Assembly: GCF_905120345.1 (NCBI RefSeq)
Contig: NZ_CAJHOA010000001.1
Span: forward strand, 714,582-778,581
Direction: 5' to 3'
DNA from: Denitrificimonas caeni
Lineage (GTDB): Bacteria; Pseudomonadota; Gammaproteobacteria; Pseudomonadales; Pseudomonadaceae
Length of the DNA: 64,000 nt
Shown: positions 53,807 to 62,827 of the stretch, piece after piece
How the letters are laid out: each line of letters starts with the position of its first letter
Position numbering within the stretch: position 1 is the stretch's first letter
The notes under the pieces: generated by a model
Database searches by the model: none
The model's input: the letters and a program-made list of their open reading frames with translations, nothing else
What the model was told of the DNA's origin: nothing
Position numbers and translations under genes: made by a program

Positions 53807-55450
53807 TTAATGATTACTATCTATAAAATTTTTATACGCAACAAGCCCGGACAGATAGTGCTCAACATCATCAATTCTGACTCTAAATGCATGATGCCTA
53901 ATAAAAAAACTACCGACAATACGCTGAGGATTTTTATAGTACATGGCATATTCAGGCCAAAAATAGCCATTTAATAAATACCCCGCTCGTATATGCAATG
54001 CACGATAAAAACGCTCCACTTCAAATCCCTCTAAAAGGCTTGAGTGCGTTTTTTCTTTTTGTAGTTTTTGGATAATTTTCTCAGTAGCCATCATAAGTTC
54101 AAGCAACGTAGGAAAGGTCGTGACTCGGTTAAGTACAAATCCTAAATGATCCTTAACATTATCAATAGCAAATTTGTAATAATTAAAACCTGGATTATAA
54201 TCTACTAATTCATTTACTGCATAAGCAAACCAGTGATCATTATATCTCCAATATTCTTCTTGTATAAAATACTCTACAGCTTTTTCTACAGTATTTAATA
54301 TCTGCTGACTGTTTGTTATTTTATACAATCGCATTAAGGCAAATAGTGCCTCACCGTCATAATAAACAATTCTAAATTTTTCTTTTATCGACAAATCTGG
54401 ATAATTTAACACATGTGCAAAACTGGCATCAGTTTGCTGCATCGATATAATCCCTAAAGCAAGTTGCTTTAGAAGTTCTAGATATTTATCTGTGTCGATA
54501 AGCTCTGCATACTTACAGAGCATAAGCACACAAGCTGCCGTTCCACCTAATTTTATTTCATTATCAATATCAGTTAGAAAAGATTTCTGTTGCCCCTCTA
54601 TAGTTAAGGTTTCAACAAATGTATTGATTAAATACTCTATAGCTTTTTCAATAGAAAATAAAAGTCTTTCAGATCGAGTGACGGCCCACGCTTCAAGCAT
54701 CGCGTATACTGAGCTCGCATGGCGTAATGTATTGTAATGATCTATATAGCGATCAAAGCACGGATGCCAACCATAGTAAAAACGTCCAGTCTTCGGGTCG
54801 ACTTGATCTGCTAAGAACTCACTGGAGGTCTTTATTAACTTTGTGAGTAGGCTGCCATCAAGCTGACGGACTATACGACGACCTGAATGCAAGCCTGTAG
54901 GATAAGTAGGAAATATTTTTCTTTGCTTAAAGTCTATAAAAACACCCTGACTTGTCAGCAGGTAAATATTTTTAGTATCATCAAAGTTATACGCATAATT
55001 TGAATATTTACTTTTCGCGTAAATATTAAAGTTTCTCTCGTTAAGTCTGCCACTCTCTATCTTATTACCACCATAAAGCATAGCATTAGCATTCAACTCT
55101 TTCTCAGTGAAAGCATATGTAACGTCTCTATCTAAGGCTATGCCATAGCGGAAATAGTTGCGCTTTGTCGTTGCAACAAGCTCTTTCAACTGTTTTATTG
55201 AAAGCTTACGTATGCCTGTAACGATAGTAATATCAATAAACTGTATTTCTTTTTTTTTGCTTTTTAAAAAAACCTCACTGACTAACTCTTGCCAAGCATC
55301 ATTAAAATCAGCACCTGTCGTGGTGAACACCTCGGCCCTATTTTTTCCATCAGATAATGCATAAAAAAAAATGTACTGCGGATGTTTTTTAAACTCAGGC
55401 AAAACAAGGCTAGCGAAAACCGCACGTGATTGATTAATTAAACCATCCAT
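53807..55450 (-). CDS. Unrecognised protein, first of two tandem paralogues
   Basis: A 547-residue protein with the same layout as its downstream copy. The N-terminal domain has LSDGKNRAEVF, RNYFRYGIALD and LNANAMLYGGN; the helical domain has GRFYYGWHPCFDRYIDHYNT, LRHASSVYAMLEAW, RIVYYDGEALFALMRLYK and SFFIRHHAFRVRIDDVEHYL. Conservation is strongest in these blocks and low between them, as expected for shared active-site or binding residues. It starts 15 bases after the HlyD-like gene with AGAAGGTG upstream, so it is part of the secretion operon. No function is assigned. Confidence 0.75.
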   Translation of the reverse strand: MDGLINQSRAVFASLVLPEFKKHPQYIFFYALSDGKNRAEVFTTTGADFNDAWQELVSEVFLKSKKKEIQFIDITIVTGIRKLSIKQLKELVATTKRNYFRYGIALDRDVTYAFTEKELNANAMLYGGNKIESGRLNERNFNIYAKSKYSNYAYNFDDTKNIYLLTSQGVFIDFKQRKIFPTYPTGLHSGRRIVRQLDGSLLTKLIKTSSEFLADQVDPKTGRFYYGWHPCFDRYIDHYNTLRHASSVYAMLEAWAVTRSERLLFSIEKAIEYLINTFVETLTIEGQQKSFLTDIDNEIKLGGTAACVLMLCKYAELIDTDKYLELLKQLALGIISMQQTDASFAHVLNYPDLSIKEKFRIVYYDGEALFALMRLYKITNSQQILNTVEKAVEYFIQEEYWRYNDHWFAYAVNELVDYNPGFNYYKFAIDNVKDHLGFVLNRVTTFPTLLELMMATEKIIQKLQKEKTHSSLLEGFEVERFYRALHIRAGYLLNGYFWPEYAMYYKNPQRIVGSFFIRHHAFRVRIDDVEHYLSGLVAYKNFIDSNH

Positions 55451-55465
55451 AGTACACCTTCTGTA

Positions 55466-56686
55466 TTAACGCTCTCTAAGTGCTTCTTTGGCTTTATTAA
55501 TAGGCTTCATTAAGTATTCAAATACAGTTTTCTCACCCGTTTTAATATCCACTGTCGCAATCATGCCAGGTACAATCGGAAACAAAGTACCTGTTTCATT
55601 CACCAAAGCATCTGTTTCGGTACGGATAAAAACACGATAGTAATAAACATCTGGCTTGACCTCGTCCTGAATAGTATCAGGTGAAATCAAAGTAACCTCT
55701 CCATCAAGCCCACCATAGATAGAGTAGTCATACGCAGTAATTTTAACTTTGGCGGGTTGCCCAGGATAAATAAATGCCACATCTCGGGGTGAGATTCGCG
55801 CTTCAATAAGCAGCTGATCGTCTAATGGAACAATCTCCATTAACTGACCGTTCGGCGGAATAATGCCACCACGGGTAGTCACTGCAACATCTTTAACAAT
55901 ACCCCGAACAGGTGAACGCAAGGTTAAGCGCGAGAGAGAATCTGTTCGCCCCTTAATAACCGACTCAAGTGAATCCGCTTCGGCTTTAGCTCTAGCAAGT
56001 TCTTCACGAGCGCCCACCATATACTCGGAACGTCGATCTGTAATTTTTAGCTGTAGCTCGGAGACTTGACGTTGTAATTTTAATACCTCTACGTTGCTTG
56101 CTGCTCCCGACAGAGCTAAAGAACGGGTTAAGCTTAACTCTTCTTGTACCAATCCGAGCGCTTGCCGCAAGCCTGCTATAGATGAGTTTAAGCCTTGTTT
56201 ACGAGTTTGGTAGAGGCGCGTTTCAGTTTGTACTAGATGCGGATATTCTTTTAATTCTTGTGGGAATTTTAGTTTGGTTTGGTTTACCTCAGACTCCAAG
56301 CGCGCAATACTAGCAAGCGCAGCACGATAACGAGCAGTACTTTCGCCAACGTTTGCTTCAGTTTTAGTTAAATCTAACTGCGCTAACACTTGGCCTACCT
56401 CGACGATGTCACCCTGTCGAACTAACAACTCAGATACAATTCCACCCTCAAGCGATTGAATCACTTGCTCTCTTGAAGTCGGCACCACTTTACCCGTGCC
56501 GGTGGACACCTCAACCAGTTCTGCGAAATAAGACCAAACAATCAAGCTGATTAGTAACGATACGAAAGCCCAAATAATACGTGAAGATTTAACAATTTCT
56601 GCTTCATCAACCTGGTCATTGTAACGGTGTTTATCTTCATCATAATCAAGCAGAAGAACTTTATCTTCTTGAGCCACATTACTCAT
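55466..56686 (-). CDS. Type 1 secretion membrane-fusion protein (HlyD/LapC-like)
   Basis: A 406-residue adaptor. The cytoplasmic N-terminus (about 35 residues) is followed by one membrane helix (WAFVSLLISLIVWSYFAEL), then lipoyl-like (VIQSLEGGIVSELLVRQGD) and coiled-coil hairpin segments (about 120-260) and a beta-barrel domain (LTLRSPVRGIVKDVAVTTRG). The C-terminal GMIATVDIKTGEKTVFEYLM is the HlyD-family signature. It links the inner-membrane ABC transporter to the TolC-type channel. AAGGA precedes the ATG; it lies 28 bases after the ABC gene. Confidence 0.94.
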   Translation of the reverse strand: MSNVAQEDKVLLLDYDEDKHRYNDQVDEAEIVKSSRIIWAFVSLLISLIVWSYFAELVEVSTGTGKVVPTSREQVIQSLEGGIVSELLVRQGDIVEVGQVLAQLDLTKTEANVGESTARYRAALASIARLESEVNQTKLKFPQELKEYPHLVQTETRLYQTRKQGLNSSIAGLRQALGLVQEELSLTRSLALSGAASNVEVLKLQRQVSELQLKITDRRSEYMVGAREELARAKAEADSLESVIKGRTDSLSRLTLRSPVRGIVKDVAVTTRGGIIPPNGQLMEIVPLDDQLLIEARISPRDVAFIYPGQPAKVKITAYDYSIYGGLDGEVTLISPDTIQDEVKPDVYYYRVFIRTETDALVNETGTLFPIVPGMIATVDIKTGEKTVFEYLMKPINKAKEALRER

Positions 56687-56714
56687 ACGAGTTCCTTTAG
56701 CTATAAATGAGGGC

Positions 56715-58895
56715 CTAAACTGTGACTGTAGATTTGGTATTTGCAGATAACTTAGCTAAGACAACTGCCTTAGGGCCATCGAGAACAATTTGACCTATAT
56801 CAACCACCACAATACGGTCAACAATATTTACCAAACTCATTTTATGGGTTGCAACAATCAAAGTTTTATCGCCTATCCATGAGGACAGTTGATCAAGAAA
56901 CTGCTTTTCTGTGGTGTCATCAAGCGATGCTGTTGGCTCATCTAGCAGTACTACATGGGGGTTACGGACTAGCAATCGCGAAAGCAGCAATGACTGACGC
57001 TGACCACCGGATAAGCCACGTCCACCTTCAGCGATGACATAATCTAAACCATTGGGCAATTTATGAATAAAGTCGAGTGCTCCTGTCATGCTTAATGCTC
57101 TGAGCATGTCATCATCGCGTGCCATCGGCGCACCTAACATTAGATTTTCTCGAATAGTGCCATGGAATAAGGCTGCATTTTGACTCATTAGACCAATATC
57201 ACGACGTACATCAGCGGGGTCAATATGTGCCATGCCCACCCCATCGACAGTGACAACACCTTCTTTCGCCTCAAGCAGGCCTGACAGGACCTGTAACAAA
57301 GTTGATTTACCAGCACCATTTCGACCTAAAAGAGCGATTCTTTCCCCTTGCTTGATCTCAAGCTTTTTAACCTCAAGCGCAGCTAAGGGACTATCAACAC
57401 CATAGGAAAACTTAGCGTTCTTAATCGTATAATTACCATTAATTGTTGTTTTATGGACTTTCTTCTCGCCCGCAGGATTATCGACAGGCAGTTCCATCAA
57501 TTGATTAATACTGTTTAGAGCAACCTTAGCTTGTTGCCAGCGACTCAATACTTGAGTAAGCCCTGCCATTGGCGCAATCATGCGCGAGCCTAAAATTGAT
57601 GCAGCAATCAACGATCCCGTAGAGAGATCACCTTCAATCACCATTGGCGCCCCAAATAGAACAATGACCGCAAAAGTGGAGGTCTGGAGACTTTGCGTCC
57701 AAGTCGTCAAGCCACTGACTAACGAGCGTAGACGTAAATTCACATCTGCTGCTACAGCATTATAGTTATTCCACTGCGATTGGAAGCGCTGTTCAGCTTG
57801 TAACGTTTTAATATCTTCATTACCTTGTACCGCCTCTACCAGCATGGCATTGCGTAATGAGCTCTCACGCATCGCTTCATTGGCATAGCTGCGTAACTTT
57901 CCTTGTACCAGTAAACCCGGTAAAACCATCAGGATCACAGCAACAATTGGCACCCATACTAGCGATCCGGCTAAATACCAAAAAACAGCACAAAATAATA
58001 AGAAAAACGGCATATCTGCAAATGCAATTACCGTGGTAGAGGTGAGTAATTCCCTGACATTATCTAACTCACGGATTTGTGAAATAAAGGTACCGGTTGA
58101 GCGGGGGCGATACGCATTTTTAATACGTAACGCATGACCAAATACACGGTCAGAGATTCTCAGGTCGGCACGCTTGCCTAAGAGGTCTATCACTCGTGAA
58201 CGCATTTTTCGCATGATGTAACCAAAAACAATAGCGAGCATCACGCCACTAAATAGCACATAAAGTGTGGAATAGGACTCTGCAGGAATAACTCTATCGT
58301 ACACTTGGCGAGTAAATAGAATTCCAGCTAAACCAAGCACATTAGCTACAAAAGAAGCTATAAACACATGGCTATACGGTCGCCAATCTCGCAGTACAAT
58401 TTTTTTAAACCAATGTTTATCGTGCGGTTTTATATAGTCGTCAATACGTGCATCAGGTACCGTATGTGTCGGACGCAACACCACGGCTAAGGTAATATTA
58501 TCCAGCAACTCTTGCTCTGTAATGCTGCTTTTAACACTCCCATCGCCAATGTAAGTAATGCCAACTTGACCCTTTTGATCCATGGTATCAAGAACAGCTA
58601 TTTGCCCTTGTTTAAACTGCACAACCAAAGGTAAGCGCCAAGCTGTGAGCGCATTCTTATCAAGCTTGATCACGTTGAATGCTAGCCCTGCTTGACGTGC
58701 TATACCGCGTAACACATCACTCATGGCACTGCCCTTTAACCAATGACTGGTTAAAGAGATGTTTTCTTTAGAGCACTCTAAACGGTAGTGTTTAGCCACC
58801 GATAAAATAGCGTCTATCCATGCCGAGTAATCGGCCTGGGGCTCAATGACAGGCGGTTCAGGACTAGACTGTCCTAAATGTTCTTGGTCATTCAT
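56715..58895 (-). CDS. Type 1 secretion ABC transporter/permease (LapB-like)
   Basis: A 726-residue exporter. The N-terminal 150 residues form a C39-peptidase-like domain that lacks the catalytic cysteine, as in adhesin exporters of the LapB/HlyB type. Five or six membrane helices follow (residues about 175-460), then the ATPase: Walker A GRNGAGKST near 523, signature LSGGQRQ near 627 and Walker B VVLLDEPTASLD near 648. The degenerate peptidase fits export of an uncleaved C-terminally signalled adhesin. The start follows the TolC stop by two bases. Confidence 0.95.
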   Translation of the reverse strand: MNDQEHLGQSSPEPPVIEPQADYSAWIDAILSVAKHYRLECSKENISLTSHWLKGSAMSDVLRGIARQAGLAFNVIKLDKNALTAWRLPLVVQFKQGQIAVLDTMDQKGQVGITYIGDGSVKSSITEQELLDNITLAVVLRPTHTVPDARIDDYIKPHDKHWFKKIVLRDWRPYSHVFIASFVANVLGLAGILFTRQVYDRVIPAESYSTLYVLFSGVMLAIVFGYIMRKMRSRVIDLLGKRADLRISDRVFGHALRIKNAYRPRSTGTFISQIRELDNVRELLTSTTVIAFADMPFFLLFCAVFWYLAGSLVWVPIVAVILMVLPGLLVQGKLRSYANEAMRESSLRNAMLVEAVQGNEDIKTLQAEQRFQSQWNNYNAVAADVNLRLRSLVSGLTTWTQSLQTSTFAVIVLFGAPMVIEGDLSTGSLIAASILGSRMIAPMAGLTQVLSRWQQAKVALNSINQLMELPVDNPAGEKKVHKTTINGNYTIKNAKFSYGVDSPLAALEVKKLEIKQGERIALLGRNGAGKSTLLQVLSGLLEAKEGVVTVDGVGMAHIDPADVRRDIGLMSQNAALFHGTIRENLMLGAPMARDDDMLRALSMTGALDFIHKLPNGLDYVIAEGGRGLSGGQRQSLLLSRLLVRNPHVVLLDEPTASLDDTTEKQFLDQLSSWIGDKTLIVATHKMSLVNIVDRIVVVDIGQIVLDGPKAVVLAKLSANTKSTVTV

Positions 58896-58897
58896 TT

Positions 58898-60301
58898 TTA
58901 ATAACTATCCGTCGGTGCATCATTATTGAGAGCAAAAGCACCACGTAAGTTAGCCGCACTATATAAACAATCTATCTGTAAACGTTGTAAGTCTTGTTGC
59001 GTATTACTTTTTTCCATGCGCGCTTGATGAATTTCCTGCTCCGTGTTGAGCAAGTCCAATAATGTTCGCGTGCCTAATGAAATATATTGTTGCCGATAAA
59101 CATCTTGCGTCTCAACAATGCTATTGATTCGACTATCTAGAATAGACAAGCGTTGCTGGTAGGTTCCAGCCTGGGCTTTAGCTTCTTGCAAACTTCGTGA
59201 AATATTTAATAACGCTTCATCTTTAGCTGCATTTGCAGCACCTAAGGCGTACTCGGCACCTCGTTTACGTGCTGTAGTCGCCCCACCTTGGTACAAGTCA
59301 ACATTCAAGTTTAAGCCGACAGTGTAATCATTGCGGTCTCTGCGTCTACCAAACTCTAAATCGCGGTCACGTTCTTTTAAATAATGCTCTGCTTCAGCAT
59401 CAGCGGTAATAGTCGGATAAAAATCTGCTTTACTGGATTTGATTTTAGCCATAGCTTCCGAGCGCTGTGCTTCAGCAATCAAAATATCAGGTACATGACT
59501 TAAACTATTAATGTCTACAAAGCATCCATAATCTAATGCTGCCGGAGCACCAGATAATACTGCTGGCGGCACCGTAGAACCGACTAAGTTTTGCAGTGTA
59601 TGCTTCCACTTATCAAGCTGTGCCCTCATCTGTAGCTCATATGCCAAAGCCGCTTCACGACGAGACTGCGCCTGCATTTCATCAGCTCGCGTACTGGCTC
59701 CCATTGCTGAACGCTTTTTAGATAAATCCAGCAAATCGCTCACACCAACAACTTGCTCGCCTGCAATTCTCACTAGAAACTGATAGCGCTGTACTTCTAA
59801 AACGGCAAAAGCAGTTTCACGTATGAGCTGATCAATAACACGCAGCGTATCTGCTTCACTTCTCTCAACACCATATTCTTCGGCTTCCACATTGCTCGCC
59901 ACTTTACCAAAGTCATAGACCAACTGAGAGCCTGAGACAGTAAAGGCTTCTTCACTGCGACCTGTCGAGTCTCGATAATTAGTACTAATACCAGCGCGAA
60001 TTTGCGGAAGATAGGCCGATTTAGCAAAGTTAACTTCTTCACCCTGCTGATTCGTTCGTTCGCGCGCACCTGTAACCATTGGATGCCACTCAATTGCTCG
60101 CTTTACAGCTGCGTTCATATCTAAATTGCGCAGCTGCATCGGTGCTTTCAAGCTGGTAGTTGCATTCATATCCGGTAGTAATGCATCACTCGGTGCAGCA
60201 CTTATCGATAACGGTAACAAGACAGTAATAGCTAAAAAAAGAGAAAACTTGCTCTTAACGAAAGGTAAAGAGGGGTAAGTCAAGTATGTTATGGATTTCA
60301 T
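58898..60301 (-). CDS. TolC family outer-membrane channel protein
   Basis: A 467-residue TolC-type channel with a signal sequence ending near ISAAPSD and two helical-hairpin repeats rich in Ala, Gln and Glu (AVKRAIEWHPMVTGARERTN, RVIDQLIRETAFAVLEVQRY). The YTVGLNLNVDLYQGGATTAR segment is a family hallmark. It completes the type 1 secretion machine. GAGG lies at good distance from the ATG. A large inverted repeat and a terminator separate it from the adhesin gene, so it may have its own promoter or be made by read-through. Confidence 0.93.
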   Translation of the reverse strand: MKSITYLTYPSLPFVKSKFSLFLAITVLLPLSISAAPSDALLPDMNATTSLKAPMQLRNLDMNAAVKRAIEWHPMVTGARERTNQQGEEVNFAKSAYLPQIRAGISTNYRDSTGRSEEAFTVSGSQLVYDFGKVASNVEAEEYGVERSEADTLRVIDQLIRETAFAVLEVQRYQFLVRIAGEQVVGVSDLLDLSKKRSAMGASTRADEMQAQSRREAALAYELQMRAQLDKWKHTLQNLVGSTVPPAVLSGAPAALDYGCFVDINSLSHVPDILIAEAQRSEAMAKIKSSKADFYPTITADAEAEHYLKERDRDLEFGRRRDRNDYTVGLNLNVDLYQGGATTARKRGAEYALGAANAAKDEALLNISRSLQEAKAQAGTYQQRLSILDSRINSIVETQDVYRQQYISLGTRTLLDLLNTEQEIHQARMEKSNTQQDLQRLQIDCLYSAANLRGAFALNNDAPTDSY

Positions 60302-60352
60302 CGCAATGTATCCTCAACGAATATATTTTAACAAGCATGTTTTATAAAAGTC

Positions 60353-60401
60353 AGTTATAGATCTAGCAACTTATGCTGTTAAAACAACTAGATCTATAAC
60401 T
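60353..60401. repeat. 14-bp perfect inverted repeat between adhesin and tolC-like gene
   Basis: AGTTATAGATCTAG (60353-60366) and CTAGATCTATAACT (60388-60401) are exact inverted copies with a 21-base spacer. It lies just downstream of the adhesin terminator and 50-100 bases upstream of the channel gene, a position suited to an operator or an mRNA-stabilising stem. Confidence 0.7.
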
Positions 60402-60415
60402 AGCGGTTGCTAGTT

Positions 60416-60451
60416 AAAAATAAAGCACCGAACCTCTCGACTCGGTGCTTT
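60416..60451 (-). terminator. Terminator after the adhesin gene
   Basis: On the minus strand AAAGCACCGA and TCGGTGCTTT form a 10-bp stem followed by ATTTTT. It lies 13 bases after the adhesin stop, so only part of the transcription should continue into the secretion genes. Confidence 0.88.
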
Positions 60452-60463
60452 ATCAACAAGATT

Positions 60464-62827
60464 TTAAATGTATGAGCTAGTGTCATCCAGCAAATCATCT
60501 AAGGGATCAATAACAGGCTGTACATCGAACCCAGCCGTATCAATGGCAAAGCTTTCTGGGAAAGCCGATAAGAAAGAAGACTCTTCTTCTACCGCAGGTA
60601 AAGGAACAGATTCTTCGCCGTGTTCAACTGAAAGAACATCTTCGAGACTTAGACTAAAACCAACCATTGCCTCCTCAGGTACTTCTTGCAAGTCCTCAAC
60701 TCCAGCTAAATCAACATCATCTGATTGATCAAAGCTAAAGGCACTCATAAAGCCAAAGCCTGAATTCTGCAATACGCTAATATTTAAGCTGGCACTTTCC
60801 TCTTCACCACTGGCATCTTTTACCGTGACAATAAAGGCATCAGTACCTACGTTGCCAGACACAGCATTTGGAATATAGACATAAGTACCATCGGAGTTAA
60901 TATCCAACGTACCATGATCCCCTATAACACTAGCAGTACCACCAATAATAGCCTGGTTGTTTCCATCAAAGCTTACTGAGGTTACTTCTCGTCCAGCAAC
61001 ATCATCTCCGTCTACTGCTGATAAGTTAATGAAGTTGCCTTCATCTTGCGTGCTAGTCACTACTTCAACTGCTGTCAGACCCTCAACAGTTAACGAGACC
61101 GTTCCCAAGTTGACACTCAGAAGTGCTGTATTTACCACAGTGGCTCGGTACTCACCCGCAGGCAACCCGTCTGGAATACTTGCCGTCGCCGTATTAGTAC
61201 TAGTGCCAAGTAATGTTAAGTCTAGTAAACCACCGCCGCCAGCTTGACCTGCTGGCTGCCAGTTACCACTCTCATCTTTGACTTCAAGCTTAACTGCCAG
61301 TTTCCCCAGCACACCCAACTCAAGTACGGTATCAGAGGCGAATGTAAAGGTTGCCCCGGCGTTGTCCTCTGTCAATGAGAATCCAACAACAGGAGGATCA
61401 CCCAAAATAGGGATACCTAATAAAGTAATCGGCAGTATGCCCGTGTCAGTCCCGAGCACCGCACTCTCAATTTCAGTAGTAACAGTTATCCCTGCAGTGC
61501 CCTGAACATCATCGAGCTGGAAATCAGCATCAGCATCGGCGTCGGCATCAGCGTCAGCGTCAGCGTCAGCGTCAGCATCAGCATCAGCATCAGCATCAGC
61601 ATCAGCATCGGCGTCAGCATCCGCATCGGCGTCAGCATCAGCATCCGCATCGGCGTCAGCATCAGCATCGGCGTCCGCATCAGCATCAGCATCAGCATCA
61701 GCGTCAGCATCGGCATCAGCATCGGCGTCAGCATCGGCATCGGCATCGGCATCGGCGTCAGCATCAGCGTCGGCATCGGCATCAGCATCAGCGTCGGCAT
61801 CGGCATCGGCATCAGCGTCGGCGTCAGCATCAGCATCGGCATCGGCATCGGCATCGGCATCGGCATCGGCATCAGCATCGGCGTCAGCATCAGCATCGGC
61901 ATCGGCGTCAGCATCGGCATCGGCATCGGCATCGGCATCAGCATCGGCATCGGCATCGGCATCGGCATCAGCATCAGCGTCGGCGTCGGCGTCGGCATCA
62001 GCATCAGCGTCGGCATCAGCATCAGCATCGGCGTCGGCGTCGGCATCAGCATCGGCGTCGGCATCGGCATCGGCATCGGCATCAGCGTCAGCATCGGCGT
62101 CAGCATCAGCATCGGCGTCAGCATCGGCATCGGCGTCGGCATCAGCGTCGGCGTCGGCATCGGCATCGGCATCAGCATCAGCATCAGCGTCGGCATCAGC
62201 ATCGGCGTCGGCATCGGCATCAGCGTCGGCATCAGCGTCGGCATCGGCATCGGCATCAGCGTCGGCGTCGGCGTCGGCGTCAGCATCGGCATCAGCATCG
62301 GCATCGGCATCGGCATCGGCATCAGCGTCGGCGTCGGCGTCAGCATCGGCGTCAGTATCGTCTATAGGCTTGCTATTTCTGTGTGAAGGCTTGCCATGTC
62401 CTTGCTGAGCAATTATTCCACCAACGGCTAATAGTGCTAATCCAAACTTAACCCAATCAGGAATAGCATCTGCTGAACCGACAGCTGCACCGGCGGCGAC
62501 ATCAAGGCTTGCTACTTCTGTAAAAGTAAACTCCGATAGTGCTGGATCAAACTGACCTAGCCACAGTCCACCATCATCATCCTCAAGGACAAGCTCGCTC
62601 TGTTCTTCGTCAATAAACTTTGTGAAAAAATCATTTATAACAACAAAATCACCAGATTTAAGATTGATAATTAAATGCGCACCATCAGCGTGATAAGACT
62701 CCACGGCTTCAGGCCCAAATGGCATTTTTACTACACTGACTGATTCTAAATTAACTATATTACTCCACTCTAAAGTAGTAGCTTGACCACTCTCTTTTTC
62801 TACTACTCCAATCGATTTGCCATTCAT
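60464..62827 (-). CDS. BapA-type type 1 secreted adhesin with (Asp-Ala)n core
   Basis: A 787-residue protein. Residues 1-105 resemble the BapA prefix domain ([33 protein letters not shown]). A hydrophobic segment follows (about 124-141), then a perfect Asp-Ala repeat at residues 159-435 (277 residues). After it come an Ig-like beta domain (about 450-600) and a VCBS/cadherin-like domain around residue 640 ([17 protein letters not shown]). The acidic C-terminus ends [15 protein letters not shown], as expected for a type 1 secretion signal. No Sec signal and no RTX nonapeptides are seen. GGGGAG precedes the ATG. The first genes downstream encode the exporter. It probably coats the cell or joins a biofilm matrix; the size is small for a Bap protein. 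Confidence 0.92.
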   Translation of the reverse strand: MNGKSIGVVEKESGQATTLEWSNIVNLESVSVVKMPFGPEAVESYHADGAHLIINLKSGDFVVINDFFTKFIDEEQSELVLEDDDGGLWLGQFDPALSEFTFTEVASLDVAAGAAVGSADAIPDWVKFGLALLAVGGIIAQQGHGKPSHRNSKPIDDTDADADADADADADADADADADADADADADADADADADADADADADADADADADADADADADADADADADADADADADADADADADADADADADADADADADADADADADADADADADADADADADADADADADADADADADADADADADADADADADADADADADADADADADADADADADADADADADADADADADADADADADADADADADADADADADADADADADADADADADADADADADADADADADADADADADADADADADADADADADFQLDDVQGTAGITVTTEIESAVLGTDTGILPITLLGIPILGDPPVVGFSLTEDNAGATFTFASDTVLELGVLGKLAVKLEVKDESGNWQPAGQAGGGGLLDLTLLGTSTNTATASIPDGLPAGEYRATVVNTALLSVNLGTVSLTVEGLTAVEVVTSTQDEGNFINLSAVDGDDVAGREVTSVSFDGNNQAIIGGTASVIGDHGTLDINSDGTYVYIPNAVSGNVGTDAFIVTVKDASGEEESASLNISVLQNSGFGFMSAFSFDQSDDVDLAGVEDLQEVPEEAMVGFSLSLEDVLSVEHGEESVPLPAVEEESSFLSAFPESFAIDTAGFDVQPVIDPLDDLLDDTSSYI
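61523..62353 (-). repeat. Hexanucleotide repeat GAYGCY encoding (Asp-Ala)n
   Basis: An uninterrupted 831-base run of 6-base units coding 139 Asp and 138 Ala. Only third positions vary: Asp is GAT or GAC and Ala is GCT or GCC; GCA and GCG never appear. The protein pattern is therefore perfect while the DNA is not, which argues for selection on the protein and against a recent pure microsatellite expansion. Other frames stay open only as a by-product of the repeat. Confidence 0.97.

Noticed and set aside
61486..62346. Long minus-strand open frame of Met/Pro/Leu/Thr repeats
   Set aside because: It is the alternative frame of the GAYGCY repeat inside the adhesin gene and stays open only because of the repeat; it has no ribosome site or family character.
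61523..62353. The repeat as a possible CRISPR array or noncoding microsatellite
   Set aside because: There are no spacers, units are six bases, and the pattern encodes a perfect Asp-Ala protein in frame with the adhesin.
62485..62500. Ala-Ala-Gly at adhesin residues 111-113 as a LapG protease site
   Set aside because: The position is similar to the site in LapA, but the surrounding domain is a BapA prefix rather than a LapA retention module, and no lapG/lapD genes are visible.
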